From assembly GCA_965220055.1 (NCBI GenBank), contig CBDCPE010000003.1:62001-126000 (forward strand): DNA of 64,000 nucleotides, in the 5' to 3' direction. Under the pieces are notes generated by a model, which saw only the letters and a program-made list of their open reading frames with translations, made no database searches and was not told the origin of the DNA. Of this stretch, positions 7,781 to 15,631 are shown piece by piece. Within the stretch, counting starts at the first letter, position 1, and each line of letters opens with the position of its first letter. Both the position numbers and the translations under genes were made by a program. Origin of the DNA: Bin87 sp965220055 (GTDB lineage Bacteria > Chloroflexota > Dehalococcoidia > Lucifugimonadales > UBA3495).

Positions 7781-8590
7781 ATGTCCCAACAGATGGTTGA
7801 CCTGATGGAAGCGGTGTGGAAGTCGATCGACGGCTTATGCACCGGACTTGCCCAGGAGCAGTGGGCCTTGCCTACCGAGTGTCCCGGCTGGTCAGTGCAG
7901 GACCAGGTGTCGCACCTGGTGGGCAGCGAGTGCCGGATTTTGGGTCGCCCCGCGCCTGCCCACGAGCCGGCTGACACGGCCCACGTGCGTAACGAGGTGG
8001 GACAGGGCAACGAAGTGTTGGTGGACTACCGCCGGCAGTTCAGCGGAGCCGACGTGCTGGCCGAGTTCCGGGAGATCACCGGCGAGCGGATGGGCGTGCT
8101 GCGCGGTATGTCGGACGCCGACTTCGCTGCCGAGACGGATAACCCCCTGGGCCGCGGCCCCTACACCGACCTGCTGGCCATCCGCATCTACGACGCCTGG
8201 GTACACGAGCAGGATATGCGGCGCACGCTGGGCATCCCCGGACACCTGTCCGGCCCCGTGGCCCAGCACGCCTACGGGCGCACCCAAGCAGCGATGCCCT
8301 TCGTGGTCGGCCGCAAGGTGAAGCCCGATGACGGTACGACGGTGGTGTTCGAAATCACCGGCGACGCGGGCGGTACGATCGCCCTGAACATGGACGGCGG
8401 GCGAGCGAACAGGATGAATCCCGCACCGGACGCCCCGACGGTACGGCTCACCATGGGCCTGGAACCGTTCAACGCGCTGGGCACCGGCCGCTGGACAGCC
8501 GCGCACGCGCTGGGCAACGGCTCAGTGGCAATTGACGGTGACCGGTCGCTGGGAGAGCGCATCGTCAGCGAGATGAACTTTATGATTTAA
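7781..8590 (+). CDS. Maleylpyruvate-isomerase-family mycothiol-dependent-type protein
   Basis: 269 residues. The N-terminal DinB-like four-helix domain has the family CPGWSVQDQVSHLVGSE motif (metal-ligand His) and DAWVHEQDMR (Glu/His ligands). The C-terminal part, from about residue 180, resembles the SCP2-like domain (DGGRANRMNPAPDAPTVRLTMGLEPFNALGTGR). Family members use a low-molecular-weight thiol such as mycothiol in isomerisation or conjugation. Whether this organism makes mycothiol is unknown. It stands alone, with a repeat upstream and HicAB downstream. Binding site before the ATG is weak (GGAGTGATGAACA). Confidence 0.82.
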   Translation: MSQQMVDLMEAVWKSIDGLCTGLAQEQWALPTECPGWSVQDQVSHLVGSECRILGRPAPAHEPADTAHVRNEVGQGNEVLVDYRRQFSGADVLAEFREITGERMGVLRGMSDADFAAETDNPLGRGPYTDLLAIRIYDAWVHEQDMRRTLGIPGHLSGPVAQHAYGRTQAAMPFVVGRKVKPDDGTTVVFEITGDAGGTIALNMDGGRANRMNPAPDAPTVRLTMGLEPFNALGTGRWTAAHALGNGSVAIDGDRSLGERIVSEMNFMI

Positions 8591-8629
8591 GGAACGCAGC
8601 GTCGTACAACCTCATTTGCGCCACCACCT

Positions 8630-8830
8630 ATGCCGAAAGTTAGGGATGCCATTCGGCTGGTTGAAGCAGATGGTTGGCAGCAAGTTCGCACACGGGGTAG
8701 CCACCGCCAATTCAAGCACCCAGAGAAAGCAGGAACTGTCACCATAGCCGGACATCCGGGAGATGACGTGGCGCCGGGAACATGGCTGAGCATTCTTCGC
8801 CAGGCCGGACTGAGGGAGGAAAACCGATGA
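8630..8830 (+). CDS. hicA: HicA-type mRNA interferase toxin
   Basis: 66 residues. The dsRBD-like HicA fold is indicated by VRDAIRLVEADGWQQVRTRGSHRQFKHP, where H25 is the catalytic histidine, and by the C-terminal TWLSILRQAGL helix. HicA cleaves mRNA to stop growth and is neutralised by HicB. The stop codon overlaps the start of the downstream hicB-like gene (ATGA), the classic organisation with toxin first. Identified by motif and context. Confidence 0.88.
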   Translation: MPKVRDAIRLVEADGWQQVRTRGSHRQFKHPEKAGTVTIAGHPGDDVAPGTWLSILRQAGLREENR

Positions 8831-9153
8831 AGCTGCAATATTCAGTGGTTATCGAGCGGACGGCCAACAACTACTGCGCTTACGTACCGGACTTGCCGGG
8901 CTGCATCGCCACAGGCCGAACGTGGGAAGAGATCCAAGACGAAATACGTGGAGCGATCGCATTCCACATCGAAGGTCTGCTGGGGGATGGCGACGTCATC
9001 CCGGAGCCGCGCCTATCGGTGGCAGGAGCCGCAGCATACCACAGTAACAACGCCTTTCCCTCGGCCGAATGGCCCGAAACGGCGGAGTTGGTTGCGGTAG
9101 TGGCCGTGGAAGCAAATCTTGGCGCGGAGCCTGCGGCAAGGGGCTACCGCTGA
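8827..9153 (+). CDS. hicB: HicB-type antitoxin
   Basis: 108 residues from the ATG at 8827, which overlaps the hicA stop and has GAGGAAAA upstream. The pattern YSVVIERTANNYCAYVPDLPGCIATGRTWEEIQDEIRGAI..HIEGLLGDG is the partial-RNase-H HicB domain. I see no helix-turn-helix or ribbon-helix-helix DNA-binding module; the last 35 residues (after PEPRLSV) are unlike typical HicB and may be a frame extension. It should bind and inhibit HicA and may autoregulate less directly than DNA-binding HicB forms. Confidence 0.85.
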   Translation: MKLQYSVVIERTANNYCAYVPDLPGCIATGRTWEEIQDEIRGAIAFHIEGLLGDGDVIPEPRLSVAGAAAYHSNNAFPSAEWPETAELVAVVAVEANLGAEPAARGYR

Positions 9154-9478
9154 TACCGCGGTGGACCCAGCGCATCAACGGAAATCCCGTATCGCCAAGT
9201 CGGCCGTACGGGACGGGTTTGTGCAATTGCCTATCGACGGTGCTTTGGGAGAGCGCATCGCTGGGGGTTAATGATTTGGGCCAGGACATTTGCAGCTTTC
9301 CTACCTGACGGCGCCACTGCCGTCCCATATTGCTCGGCGGCCGCACCGATTTCAGACCGATGAGGTTCCGCGAACGGGGATCAGGTTGATAGCGGCACGT
9401 AGCGTTGATAAAACAATTGCCTCCCCCTGCACAATTGATTGGCCTCCTGTAAGTTAGCAGCAGGCATGGAGGCTCGAC
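9154..9478. other. Intergenic stretch without a convincing gene
   Basis: No frame longer than about 80 codons looks like protein. A frame at 9161-9271 ends in DGALGERIAGG, which resembles the end of the isomerase-family protein upstream (DRSLGERIV), so a remnant of a duplicated C-terminus is possible but weakly supported. The stretch ends with a ribosome binding site for the gene at 9479. Confidence 0.3.
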
Positions 9479-9715
9479 ATGTTATCGTTTGATACTGAAC
9501 TCAACCAATCGGAGCCGTCGGCCGAACGCGAAGTAGTCGTGACGTCGGAAAACCGTAATTTGGCCCGTCAGGAGTTGGAGCGGCTCGACAATATGCTGCG
9601 GGATGTGCAGACGGAAATAAGGAAGCTCCGAGAGCGCGAGCAAGCGGTTCTGGCTCAGTTAGAAGCATGGAAAGTGATCGCGAACTCGGCGCTGCACGTA
9701 TCGCGGAACTGGTGA
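9479..9715 (+). CDS. Small coiled-coil protein
   Basis: 78 residues with a good ribosome binding site (GGAGG, 6 bases before ATG). Residues 25-70 form an uninterrupted charged heptad-like helix (NLARQELERLDNMLRDVQTEIRKLREREQ), predicted to be a coiled coil. No signal peptide or membrane segment. A 40-codon frame overlaps its 3' end in another phase. No function can be assigned. Confidence 0.6.
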   Translation: MLSFDTELNQSEPSAEREVVVTSENRNLARQELERLDNMLRDVQTEIRKLREREQAVLAQLEAWKVIANSALHVSRNW

Positions 9716-9789
9716 AGGAATGCCAGCGTGATGGCTTGGACTACGAGGTCTGCGAGGTGGAGCCCCAGATGATACAAACTACAGCATAG
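9667..9789 (+). CDS. Possible 40-residue protein overlapping the coiled-coil gene
   Basis: ATG at 9667 opens a frame that overlaps the last 49 bases of the coiled-coil gene and extends past it to TAG at 9787-9789. The product (begins MESDRELGAARIAELV) is acidic with a helical N-terminus and one Cys pair near CQRDGLDYEVCEVE. The composition is protein-like and the overlap would allow translational coupling. It is followed by a strong palindrome. Too short for certainty. Confidence 0.35.
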   Translation: MESDRELGAARIAELVKECQRDGLDYEVCEVEPQMIQTTA

Positions 9790-9822
9790 ATAAAATTAGA
9801 CTTTCTCCATAGCGCCTAGTGT

Positions 9823-9848
9823 AGGCCGCAGCGAATTCGCTGCGGCCT
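9823..9848. terminator. Perfect 26-bp palindrome, probable terminator
   Basis: The 26 bases from AGGCCGCAGCGA through TCGCTGCGGCCT are perfectly self-complementary and would form a very stable hairpin 33 bases after the small gene that ends at 9789. The following bases (GTCAATTTG) are only modestly T-rich, so it could be a bidirectional terminator or a protein-binding palindrome. Confidence 0.5.
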
Positions 9849-9895
9849 GTCAATTTGCGGAATCTCCACGCAAGAAGCAGTAACGGTATGCTCGC

Positions 9896-9911
9896 ATAGC
9901 ATGTATGCTAT
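9896..9911. promoter_or_regulatory. Candidate operator: 7-bp inverted repeat
   Basis: ATAGCAT and ATGCTAT are perfect inverted repeats separated by GT, 47 bases upstream of the gene at 9959, whose product carries a winged-helix-like domain. Such short dyads upstream of a DNA-binding-domain gene are typical of autoregulatory operators. Only the dyad is observed; binding is inferred. Confidence 0.35.
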
Positions 9912-9958
9912 AGGAGTAACGAGCCAGCGATCGTCGACTTTCCGAGGATACAGACGCT

Positions 9959-10546
9959 ATGTATAACGACGCTACATCTGCTTCGCAACCGTTTTCTCCA
10001 GACGCCGACAGTCCGTCTGGAGAAGGTTCAATATCTGCTGGCGATGCCACAACGAATGGTGAAGCCGCTGTCCTGCAAGAAGTTCGGCGCCGCAGGAACG
10101 ACGAGTTGGCGAAGATAGTAACCGAGCTAGAACGATTGGAAACGCAGCGGATCAAGCTTGTTCGTGACCTACTGGCCCTCGATATCCTGCTGGGGCGAGA
10201 GGTCAATATCAACGCCGCGCTTAGCGTGGACACCGCGAGAGCGTCTCAGCTCGAAAGCGTGAAACGACACGTGATCGCGCGAAGTGGAAGTGTTCGAAGG
10301 CATCAACCGTCCGAAGTATTGGTGCAGTCAGTAGACGCTGTTCTCGAGGTCCTCCGCGATCACGAGCCACTTCACTATAGAGAAATCTACGCCAAGGTGG
10401 CAGAGACCGGCGTGATCATTCCGGGCAAGGACCCTGCGGCCACCTTATTGGCCAGGTTCAGCCGTGACCCCCGCGTCGAACGGATATCTGCTGGCACGTA
10501 CTGCTTAATACAAGATGCTGTAGCAAAAGACGCCACAGCACAATAA
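9959..10546 (+). CDS. Protein with coiled coil and C-terminal HARE-HTH-like domain
   Basis: 195 residues. After a disordered first 35 residues, residues 40-90 form a charged helix (EVRRRRNDELAKIVTELERLETQRIK), and residues 120-185 match the HARE-HTH winged-helix pattern (VDAVLEVLRDHEPLHYREIYAKVAETG..IPGKDPAATLLARFSRDPRVERISAGTYCL). That domain occurs in restriction enzymes, RNA polymerase delta subunit and eukaryotic ASXL proteins, where it is thought to bind DNA. No restriction or methylase gene is adjacent. A dyad lies 47 bases upstream. Confidence 0.68.
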   Translation: MYNDATSASQPFSPDADSPSGEGSISAGDATTNGEAAVLQEVRRRRNDELAKIVTELERLETQRIKLVRDLLALDILLGREVNINAALSVDTARASQLESVKRHVIARSGSVRRHQPSEVLVQSVDAVLEVLRDHEPLHYREIYAKVAETGVIIPGKDPAATLLARFSRDPRVERISAGTYCLIQDAVAKDATAQ

Positions 10547-10593
10547 TGACCACATTTGCTCCAAATCGCGGTGGAAATTGCGGACCAATTTGC

Positions 10594-10624
10594 TTGACAG
10601 ATAGCAGCAGTGTGTGGCTATCAT
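10594..10624 (+). promoter_or_regulatory. Putative sigma-70-type promoter
   Basis: TTGACA at 10594-10599 is a consensus -35 box. TATCAT at 10619-10624 is a plausible -10 with a slightly long 19-base spacer. It is correctly placed about 30 bases before the 28-codon gene at 10654, with a GGAGG site between. Confidence 0.4.
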
Positions 10625-10653
10625 AGGACAGGATAAATTGGAGGTCATTGCCA

Positions 10654-10740
10654 ATGTCACGCAGCCCACCATCAACAAAAACGCCCCGGGTGATTTCGAA
10701 GCCAACCGGGGCAAACGCATCGTCCGACCTCTACAGGTAA
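10654..10740 (+). CDS. Putative 28-residue peptide
   Basis: ATG at 10654 lies 10 bases after a strong GGAGG and opens a 28-codon frame ending in TAA at 10738-10740. The peptide (MSRSPPSTKTPRVISKPTG...) is basic, Ser/Pro/Thr-rich and probably unstructured. It is preceded by a promoter-like sequence and followed 37 bases later by a second gene with its own good binding site, so it may be a leader peptide or the first gene of a small operon. Confidence 0.4.
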   Translation: MSRSPPSTKTPRVISKPTGANASSDLYR

Positions 10741-10777
10741 GCGCACTTCGAAAAAGTAGCGCCAAAGGAGACACGTT

Positions 10778-11053
10778 GTGTGTAATGTACTGGATTCCTC
10801 CGATAATGGCAACTCGCCTCGGTTCACGGGAGCTGTTGGTAGAGGCCCCACACGCCTTACCCCATACGGCCAGTCAATCGACGTCGTTCGTACGGATAGC
10901 GACGAAAGGCTTTGGATAGACCTAGTCCCCACCAATCCAGAAATCATGGAGAGCCTGCGGTGCGGGGTGCGTATCGAAGTAACGGACGTCGAGATCATTC
11001 GTCATGGACGTAGGCCCATGTGGAGAGGCAAGGTCCGCTTGGTGGAACGGTAA
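10778..11053 (+). CDS. Small hypothetical protein
   Basis: 91 residues from a GTG start with AAAGGAG 9 bases upstream. Residues 45-91 are beta-rich and charged (ERLWIDLVPTNPEIMESLRCGVRIEVTDVEIIRHGRRPMWRGKVRLVER), suggesting a small barrel fold. No family recognised. It is the second gene after the promoter-like site at 10594 and ends 107 bases before an LLM oxidoreductase. Confidence 0.5.
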   Translation: MCNVLDSSDNGNSPRFTGAVGRGPTRLTPYGQSIDVVRTDSDERLWIDLVPTNPEIMESLRCGVRIEVTDVEIIRHGRRPMWRGKVRLVER

Positions 11054-11160
11054 TTGCTCCAAAGGCCCCAGGGTCACCGACCCACGCGCCGTCCACCCGC
11101 TATAATGGCCCTGACCATCGCCCTGATGGCGGGGCTGTTGTATTTAAACGGAGGTTCAGC

Positions 11161-12045
11161 ATGGAGATTGGCGTTTCGGTTCCCATTGTTGAGATTGGGG
11201 ACGACTTTGGCGCGCTGCGCGACTACATCCAGGCCGCCGAGGATTTGGGGTATGCGCACGTGCGCATCCTGGACCACGTGCTCGGCGCGGTGCCGGAGAA
11301 GCATCCGGAGGTGCCGCAATTCCCCTACACCCACGAGTCGTACATCCACGAGCCCTTCACGCTGATGGCCTACCTGGCCGCCGTCACCAAGAAGATCGGC
11401 CTGACCACCGGCATCCTGATCCTGCCCCAGCGGCAGACCGCGTTGGTCGCCAAGCAGGCGGCGGAGGTCGACGTGCTCTCCGGCGGGCGGGTGCGGCTGG
11501 GCATAGGCGTGGGCTGGAACTCGGTGGAGTACGAGGCGCTGGGCGTGGACTTCGCCACCCGGGGCAGCCGGTGCGACGAGCAGATTGAGGTGCTCCGCCA
11601 GCTCTGGACCGAAGACGTAGTAGACTTCCACGGCAAGTACCACGACATCACCCACGCCGGCATCAACCCGCGGCCGGTGCAGCGTCCCATCCCCATCTGG
11701 ATCGGCGCCGGCCGGGGCACTGCGCCCACGCCTCCCAACGCGGCCATCCGCCGCATCGGCCGACTCGCCGACGGCTATTTCCCCATGTTCTCCCCCGACT
11801 CCAACGGCCAGGCCATCCTGGGGCGAGTGCGGGCCCAGGCCGAGGCTGCCGGCCGCGATCCGTCGGAAGTGGGATTCGAGGGCCGCATCACCATCACCTC
11901 CGACAACAACCCCGAGGACTGGCTCACCGAGCTGAAGTCGTGGGAGGAGATCGGCGCAACTCACCTGGCGGCGGGTCTGCGCGGCGCGGCCTCGCCCGAT
12001 GCCCACATCGACGCCATCCGCCGGCTGAAGGAAGCCATGGGGTGA
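11161..12045 (+). CDS. LLM-class F420-dependent-type oxidoreductase
   Basis: 294 residues from the ATG at 11161, with CGGAGG 7 bases upstream; the frame's upstream extension lacks these features. The start (MEIGVSVPIVEIGDDFGALRDYIQAAEDLGYAHVRILDHVLG), the ATGILILPQRQ region (here TTGILILPQRQTALVAKQAAEVDVLSGGRVRLGIGVGWN) and VQRPIPIWIGAGRG are typical of F420-dependent LLM enzymes. The protein is cytoplasmic and its substrate unknown. An ABC exporter gene follows on the same strand after 41 bases. Confidence 0.9.
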   Translation: MEIGVSVPIVEIGDDFGALRDYIQAAEDLGYAHVRILDHVLGAVPEKHPEVPQFPYTHESYIHEPFTLMAYLAAVTKKIGLTTGILILPQRQTALVAKQAAEVDVLSGGRVRLGIGVGWNSVEYEALGVDFATRGSRCDEQIEVLRQLWTEDVVDFHGKYHDITHAGINPRPVQRPIPIWIGAGRGTAPTPPNAAIRRIGRLADGYFPMFSPDSNGQAILGRVRAQAEAAGRDPSEVGFEGRITITSDNNPEDWLTELKSWEEIGATHLAAGLRGAASPDAHIDAIRRLKEAMG

Positions 12046-12086
12046 GGTCACCGGATTGCAATGGCTGGGCCATGACGGGGTAGCGG

Positions 12087-14042
12087 ATGCGCCCGGCGCG
12101 TGAAAACATGCCCCACGGAGCCCGCAGGTCGGCGAACTCCAGCCGAGACCGCCCCAGTCGGCGCGTCCCGCACCTGAACCGGCGCATCGCCGCCACCTTC
12201 CAGCCCTACTGGCCGCGTGTCCTGGCCATCGGCCTGCTGATACTGGTCACCGCCGGCCTGGGGGTGGTAAACCCGATCCTGATCCGGGTGGTGTTCGACT
12301 CCGCCCTTTTCGTGGACGGCGGGCCCAACCTGTCGCTTCTCTGGACCCTGGCCGCCGCCATGGCCACGGTGGTCGTGGTGACGGGCAGCCTGGGGGTCCT
12401 GCAAACCTGGCTAACCCAGCAGGTCGGCCAGCGGGTGATGCGCGACCTGCGCGACCGGCTTTATTCGCACCTGCAATCGCTTTCACTGGGTTTCTTCACC
12501 TCCCAGCGCACCGGCGAGATACAGAGCCGCGTCTCCAACGATGTGGCCGGCATCCGCGTCGTGGTGACCGGCACGGTCAGCAACATCCTGTCCAACGTGG
12601 TCATCCTGATCAGCACGCTGGTGGCCATGGCCGTGTTGTCGTGGGAGTTGACCGTGGTTGCGGCCGGCATCACCCCCATATTTTCGGTGTTCAGCTATCT
12701 GGTGGGCAAACGAAGACGAGCGGTCTCGGCGCGGGTGCAGGAGTCCACCGCGGAGATGACTGCGATTACCCAGGAGACCCTGTCGGTGTCCGGCGTAATG
12801 CTCACCCGGCTGTTCGGAGCGCAGAACCGCGAGGTGGAGCGCTTCCACGACCAGAACGTGCGCCTCTCCGACCTGGAGATACGCCGCGAAATGACTGGTC
12901 AGGCCGTATGGGCCGGTATGCAGATCTTCTTCTCGTTGACACCGGTGGTGGTGTACGTGCTGGCCGGCTACATCCTCTTCGGCGGTTTCGGGCAGACCGG
13001 GGTCACGCCCGGCACCATCGTCGCGTTCACCACGCTGCAGACCCGGCTGTACTTCCCCATCAGCACGCTGCTCCGCACCTCGGTGGAACTGCAATCGTCC
13101 CTGGCCCTGTTCGAGCGCATCTTTGGCTATCTGGACATACGTCCGGACATCGTCGACGCTCCGGACGCGGTGGACATGCCAGTGGAGACAGTTAGGGGTG
13201 CCGTCGCCCTGAGGGACGTGCGGATGAACTACCATCCGGCCACCCTGCTGGCGGACGCCTACAACTTGGAGGACGACGGGCAGGTATTCTGGGCGCTGGA
13301 TGGCGTGGACCTGGACGTGAAGCCCGGCCAGTTGGCGGCCTTGGTGGGTCCCAGCGGCGCCGGCAAGACGACCATCTCGTACCTGATACCCCGCCTGTAC
13401 GATTCCACCTCCGGCATCGTCAGCATCGATGGGGTCGACGTGCGGCGCATTCGGCTGGAGAGCCTGGCACGGATCGTCGGTTACGTGTCCCAGGAGAGCT
13501 ATCTGTTCCACAACTCCATCCGCGAAAACCTGCTCTACGGCAATCCGGACGCCACGGAGCGGGAGTTGCACGACGCCGCCAGGGCGGCCTACATCCACGA
13601 CCGCATCATGCAGTTTCCCGACGGCTACGACACCGTGGTCGGCGAAAGGGGCTACCGGCTATCCGGCGGTGAGAGGCAGCGGTTGTCCATCGCTCGCGTC
13701 ATCCTGCACGACCCGCGCCTGCTCATACTGGACGAGGCAACCTCGTCTTTGGATACCACCAGCGAGCGGTACGTGCAGGCCGCCCTGCAGCCGTTGATGA
13801 AAGGACGTACTACCATCGCCATCGCTCACCGCCTTTCCACCATTTTGTCGGCCGACGTCATTTTCGTCGTCGACCGCGGCCGCATTGTGGAGCAGGGCAC
13901 GCATTTCGAATTGCTGGCGCTGGGTGGGTTGTATGCCCAGTTGTACTATGAGCAGTACGAGGGCGGAACGGTCGAATACGTCAGCGAGGACGGAGTGACC
14001 GTCCTGACCGGCGGCAACCTGCGCCTGCCCGTGCCGGCGTGA
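12087..14042 (+). CDS. ABC exporter half-transporter (fused membrane and ATPase domains)
   Basis: 651 residues. The N-terminal 340 residues contain about six transmembrane helices and the exporter linker (LSLGFFTSQRTGEIQSRVSNDV). The ATPase domain has Walker A (GPSGAGKTT), the Q-loop (YVSQESYLF), signature LSGGERQR, Walker B (LLILDEATSSLD) and the H-loop (AIAHRLST). An acidic insertion (TLLADAYNLEDDGQVFWAL) lies before Walker A and is longer than usual. Such proteins dimerise and export lipids, drugs or peptides. Its stop overlaps the GTG of an extended frame of the binding-protein gene downstream, so they are probably cotranscribed. Confidence 0.92.
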   Translation: MRPARENMPHGARRSANSSRDRPSRRVPHLNRRIAATFQPYWPRVLAIGLLILVTAGLGVVNPILIRVVFDSALFVDGGPNLSLLWTLAAAMATVVVVTGSLGVLQTWLTQQVGQRVMRDLRDRLYSHLQSLSLGFFTSQRTGEIQSRVSNDVAGIRVVVTGTVSNILSNVVILISTLVAMAVLSWELTVVAAGITPIFSVFSYLVGKRRRAVSARVQESTAEMTAITQETLSVSGVMLTRLFGAQNREVERFHDQNVRLSDLEIRREMTGQAVWAGMQIFFSLTPVVVYVLAGYILFGGFGQTGVTPGTIVAFTTLQTRLYFPISTLLRTSVELQSSLALFERIFGYLDIRPDIVDAPDAVDMPVETVRGAVALRDVRMNYHPATLLADAYNLEDDGQVFWALDGVDLDVKPGQLAALVGPSGAGKTTISYLIPRLYDSTSGIVSIDGVDVRRIRLESLARIVGYVSQESYLFHNSIRENLLYGNPDATERELHDAARAAYIHDRIMQFPDGYDTVVGERGYRLSGGERQRLSIARVILHDPRLLILDEATSSLDTTSERYVQAALQPLMKGRTTIAIAHRLSTILSADVIFVVDRGRIVEQGTHFELLALGGLYAQLYYEQYEGGTVEYVSEDGVTVLTGGNLRLPVPA

Positions 14043-14068
14043 ACAAAGAACTACACCAGGAGAATGTA

Positions 14069-15004
14069 ATGAGTCAGCAAGGCAATGGCGCCAGGGTCCG
14101 GCTGCGGGTGGCTTTCCGCAACATGTTCTACACGACGATATACGTCGCCGTCGAGGGCGGGTTTCTGGCCGAACAGGGCTTGGATGTGGACTTCGCCCAC
14201 GTCCCTGCCGGTCAAACCAGCACCGACCTGCTCAAGGCCGGCGACATCGACATCACCCAGAGCGGCATCAGCCGCAGCTTCATGGACCTTGATGCCGGCA
14301 GCGCGGACCCGCCGATCCACATCGCCGAGATCAACCAGCGGGACGGGTTTTTCCTCCTCTCCAAACGCCCCACCGATGACTGGCGCTGGGCCGACCTCGC
14401 CGGCTCGACGCTCATTCCCGTCGGTTTCACGCCGGTGCCGTACACCACCCTGCAGGCGGCCATGCGGTGGCACGGCGTTGACCCCGCCAGCGTGAACCTG
14501 ATGGGCGGCCTTTCCGCCGAGGAGATGCTGGGCCGGTTCCGCAGCGGCGACGCCGACTACCTGCAGGTTCCCAATCCCTTCGCCGTGCAGCTGGTTAGCG
14601 AAGGCTCCGGCCACATCGCGGCGACCCTGGGCAACGAGAGCGGTTACGTCTGCTACAGCAGCTTCGCGGTAACGCCGGAGTATCTGGCGGGCAATGCCGA
14701 GACCGTGCAGCATTTCGTGGACGGCTACGCCCGCGCCCAGCGTTGGGTCGCGGAGAGCCCCGCGGAAGCTGTCGCTGACCGGATCGCCCCCGTGTTCCCG
14801 GAATACGACCGCGGCGTGCTCGCCGAGGGCGTCCAGCGGTACAAGGACGCCGGCGTGTGGGCCACCGACCCGACAATCACCCGTCATGGATTCGACCGAA
14901 TGCGGGACGCGCTCATATCGGGTGGGCTGGTGCGCGAGCCGCACCCGTATGAGAGCATCGTGCGGCCGGAGTTTGCGGCGCGCACGGTGTCGGAATTGGC
15001 GTGA
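14069..15004 (+). CDS. NMT1/THI5-like substrate-binding protein without signal peptide
   Basis: 311 residues from the ATG at 14069, with CAGGAG 7 bases upstream (a GTG 30 bases earlier is in frame). The pattern RVAFRNMFYTTIYVAVEGGFLAEQGLDVDF, QTSTDLLKAGDIDITQSGISR and the later ADYLQVPNPFAVQL fits periplasmic-binding-protein-like NMT1 domains, related to thiamine-pyrimidine and nitrate/sulfonate binding proteins. No signal peptide or lipobox is visible, so it may be cytoplasmic or an enzyme. No importer permease lies nearby; the upstream ABC protein is of exporter type. Confidence 0.75.
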   Translation: MSQQGNGARVRLRVAFRNMFYTTIYVAVEGGFLAEQGLDVDFAHVPAGQTSTDLLKAGDIDITQSGISRSFMDLDAGSADPPIHIAEINQRDGFFLLSKRPTDDWRWADLAGSTLIPVGFTPVPYTTLQAAMRWHGVDPASVNLMGGLSAEEMLGRFRSGDADYLQVPNPFAVQLVSEGSGHIAATLGNESGYVCYSSFAVTPEYLAGNAETVQHFVDGYARAQRWVAESPAEAVADRIAPVFPEYDRGVLAEGVQRYKDAGVWATDPTITRHGFDRMRDALISGGLVREPHPYESIVRPEFAARTVSELA

Positions 15005-15072
15005 TTTACCCTACCATCGTATGATGCATTGACCTGAACATCTCGATTCGGTGAAAGCGCCAGAGGTCAGAG

Positions 15073-15291
15073 ATGAATGCTACACGGATCGGCATTCTCT
15101 TTTTTGGGTTGGTAGCCATCCTGCTCTTGGGTACATGGGGTTGGACCGAGTTGGCCAACGCGGTGTACATAGCCAAAGCCAACGACGTCATAGTGGCTTT
15201 GACGGTGTACGGGGTGGCGGGCTTGGTCTTTGCGGTCGTAGCCGGATACACATACTTGGTGCTTTGGTTCCGCGACCATGACCCGGGCTGA
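15073..15291 (+). CDS. Small two-helix membrane protein
   Basis: 72 residues with two hydrophobic segments (about 5-25 and 40-65) and a short charged C-terminus (WFRDHDPG). An AGAGGTCAGAG sequence precedes the ATG. It overlaps the next small membrane-protein gene by 14 bases, and that gene overlaps the SDR gene, so the three are a translationally coupled set. No family recognised. Confidence 0.6.
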   Translation: MNATRIGILFFGLVAILLLGTWGWTELANAVYIAKANDVIVALTVYGVAGLVFAVVAGYTYLVLWFRDHDPG

Positions 15292-15631
15292 AGCAGCGCG
15301 GTTCAAGCGGTCGTATGACCGTAATGTTGGTTGGTGCCGTTTCTGGGTGGGCGTCAGCTTAGCGATTGCCACGCTAACGTTCACTTTCGCCGTAGGCCGT
15401 GTGTTCGCACCGCCGCTCGGACCTATCGCCACCACTGCTAACGAACCAGCGAACATGGAGAATATTGGTCAGGACGACCTAATCAGTTTCGTTAGCATCG
15501 CTGTTGTATTTTCACTAATTCTTCTGTCTGCCGTTTGTGCAGTGTTCTCAGCACGGTTCTGGACACTATACCGACGTAACGATGAGGCGTTAGTTGCAAT
15601 GGAGCGCACACGTCAGGAGGTAACACCATGA
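15278..15631 (+). CDS. Small two-helix membrane protein
   Basis: 117 residues with transmembrane segments at about 22-42 and 68-92, separated by a short extracytoplasmic loop, and a basic C-terminal tail (RFWTLYRRNDEALVAMERTRQE). It overlaps the gene before it by 14 bases and the SDR gene after it by 4 bases (ATGA). Function unknown; the coupling may reflect shared expression. Confidence 0.6.
   Translation: MTRAEAARFKRSYDRNVGWCRFWVGVSLAIATLTFTFAVGRVFAPPLGPIATTANEPANMENIGQDDLISFVSIAVVFSLILLSAVCAVFSARFWTLYRRNDEALVAMERTRQEVTP

Noticed and set aside
9161..9271. Remnant of the isomerase-family gene
   Set aside because: Only DGALGERI resembles the gene end; too short to claim.
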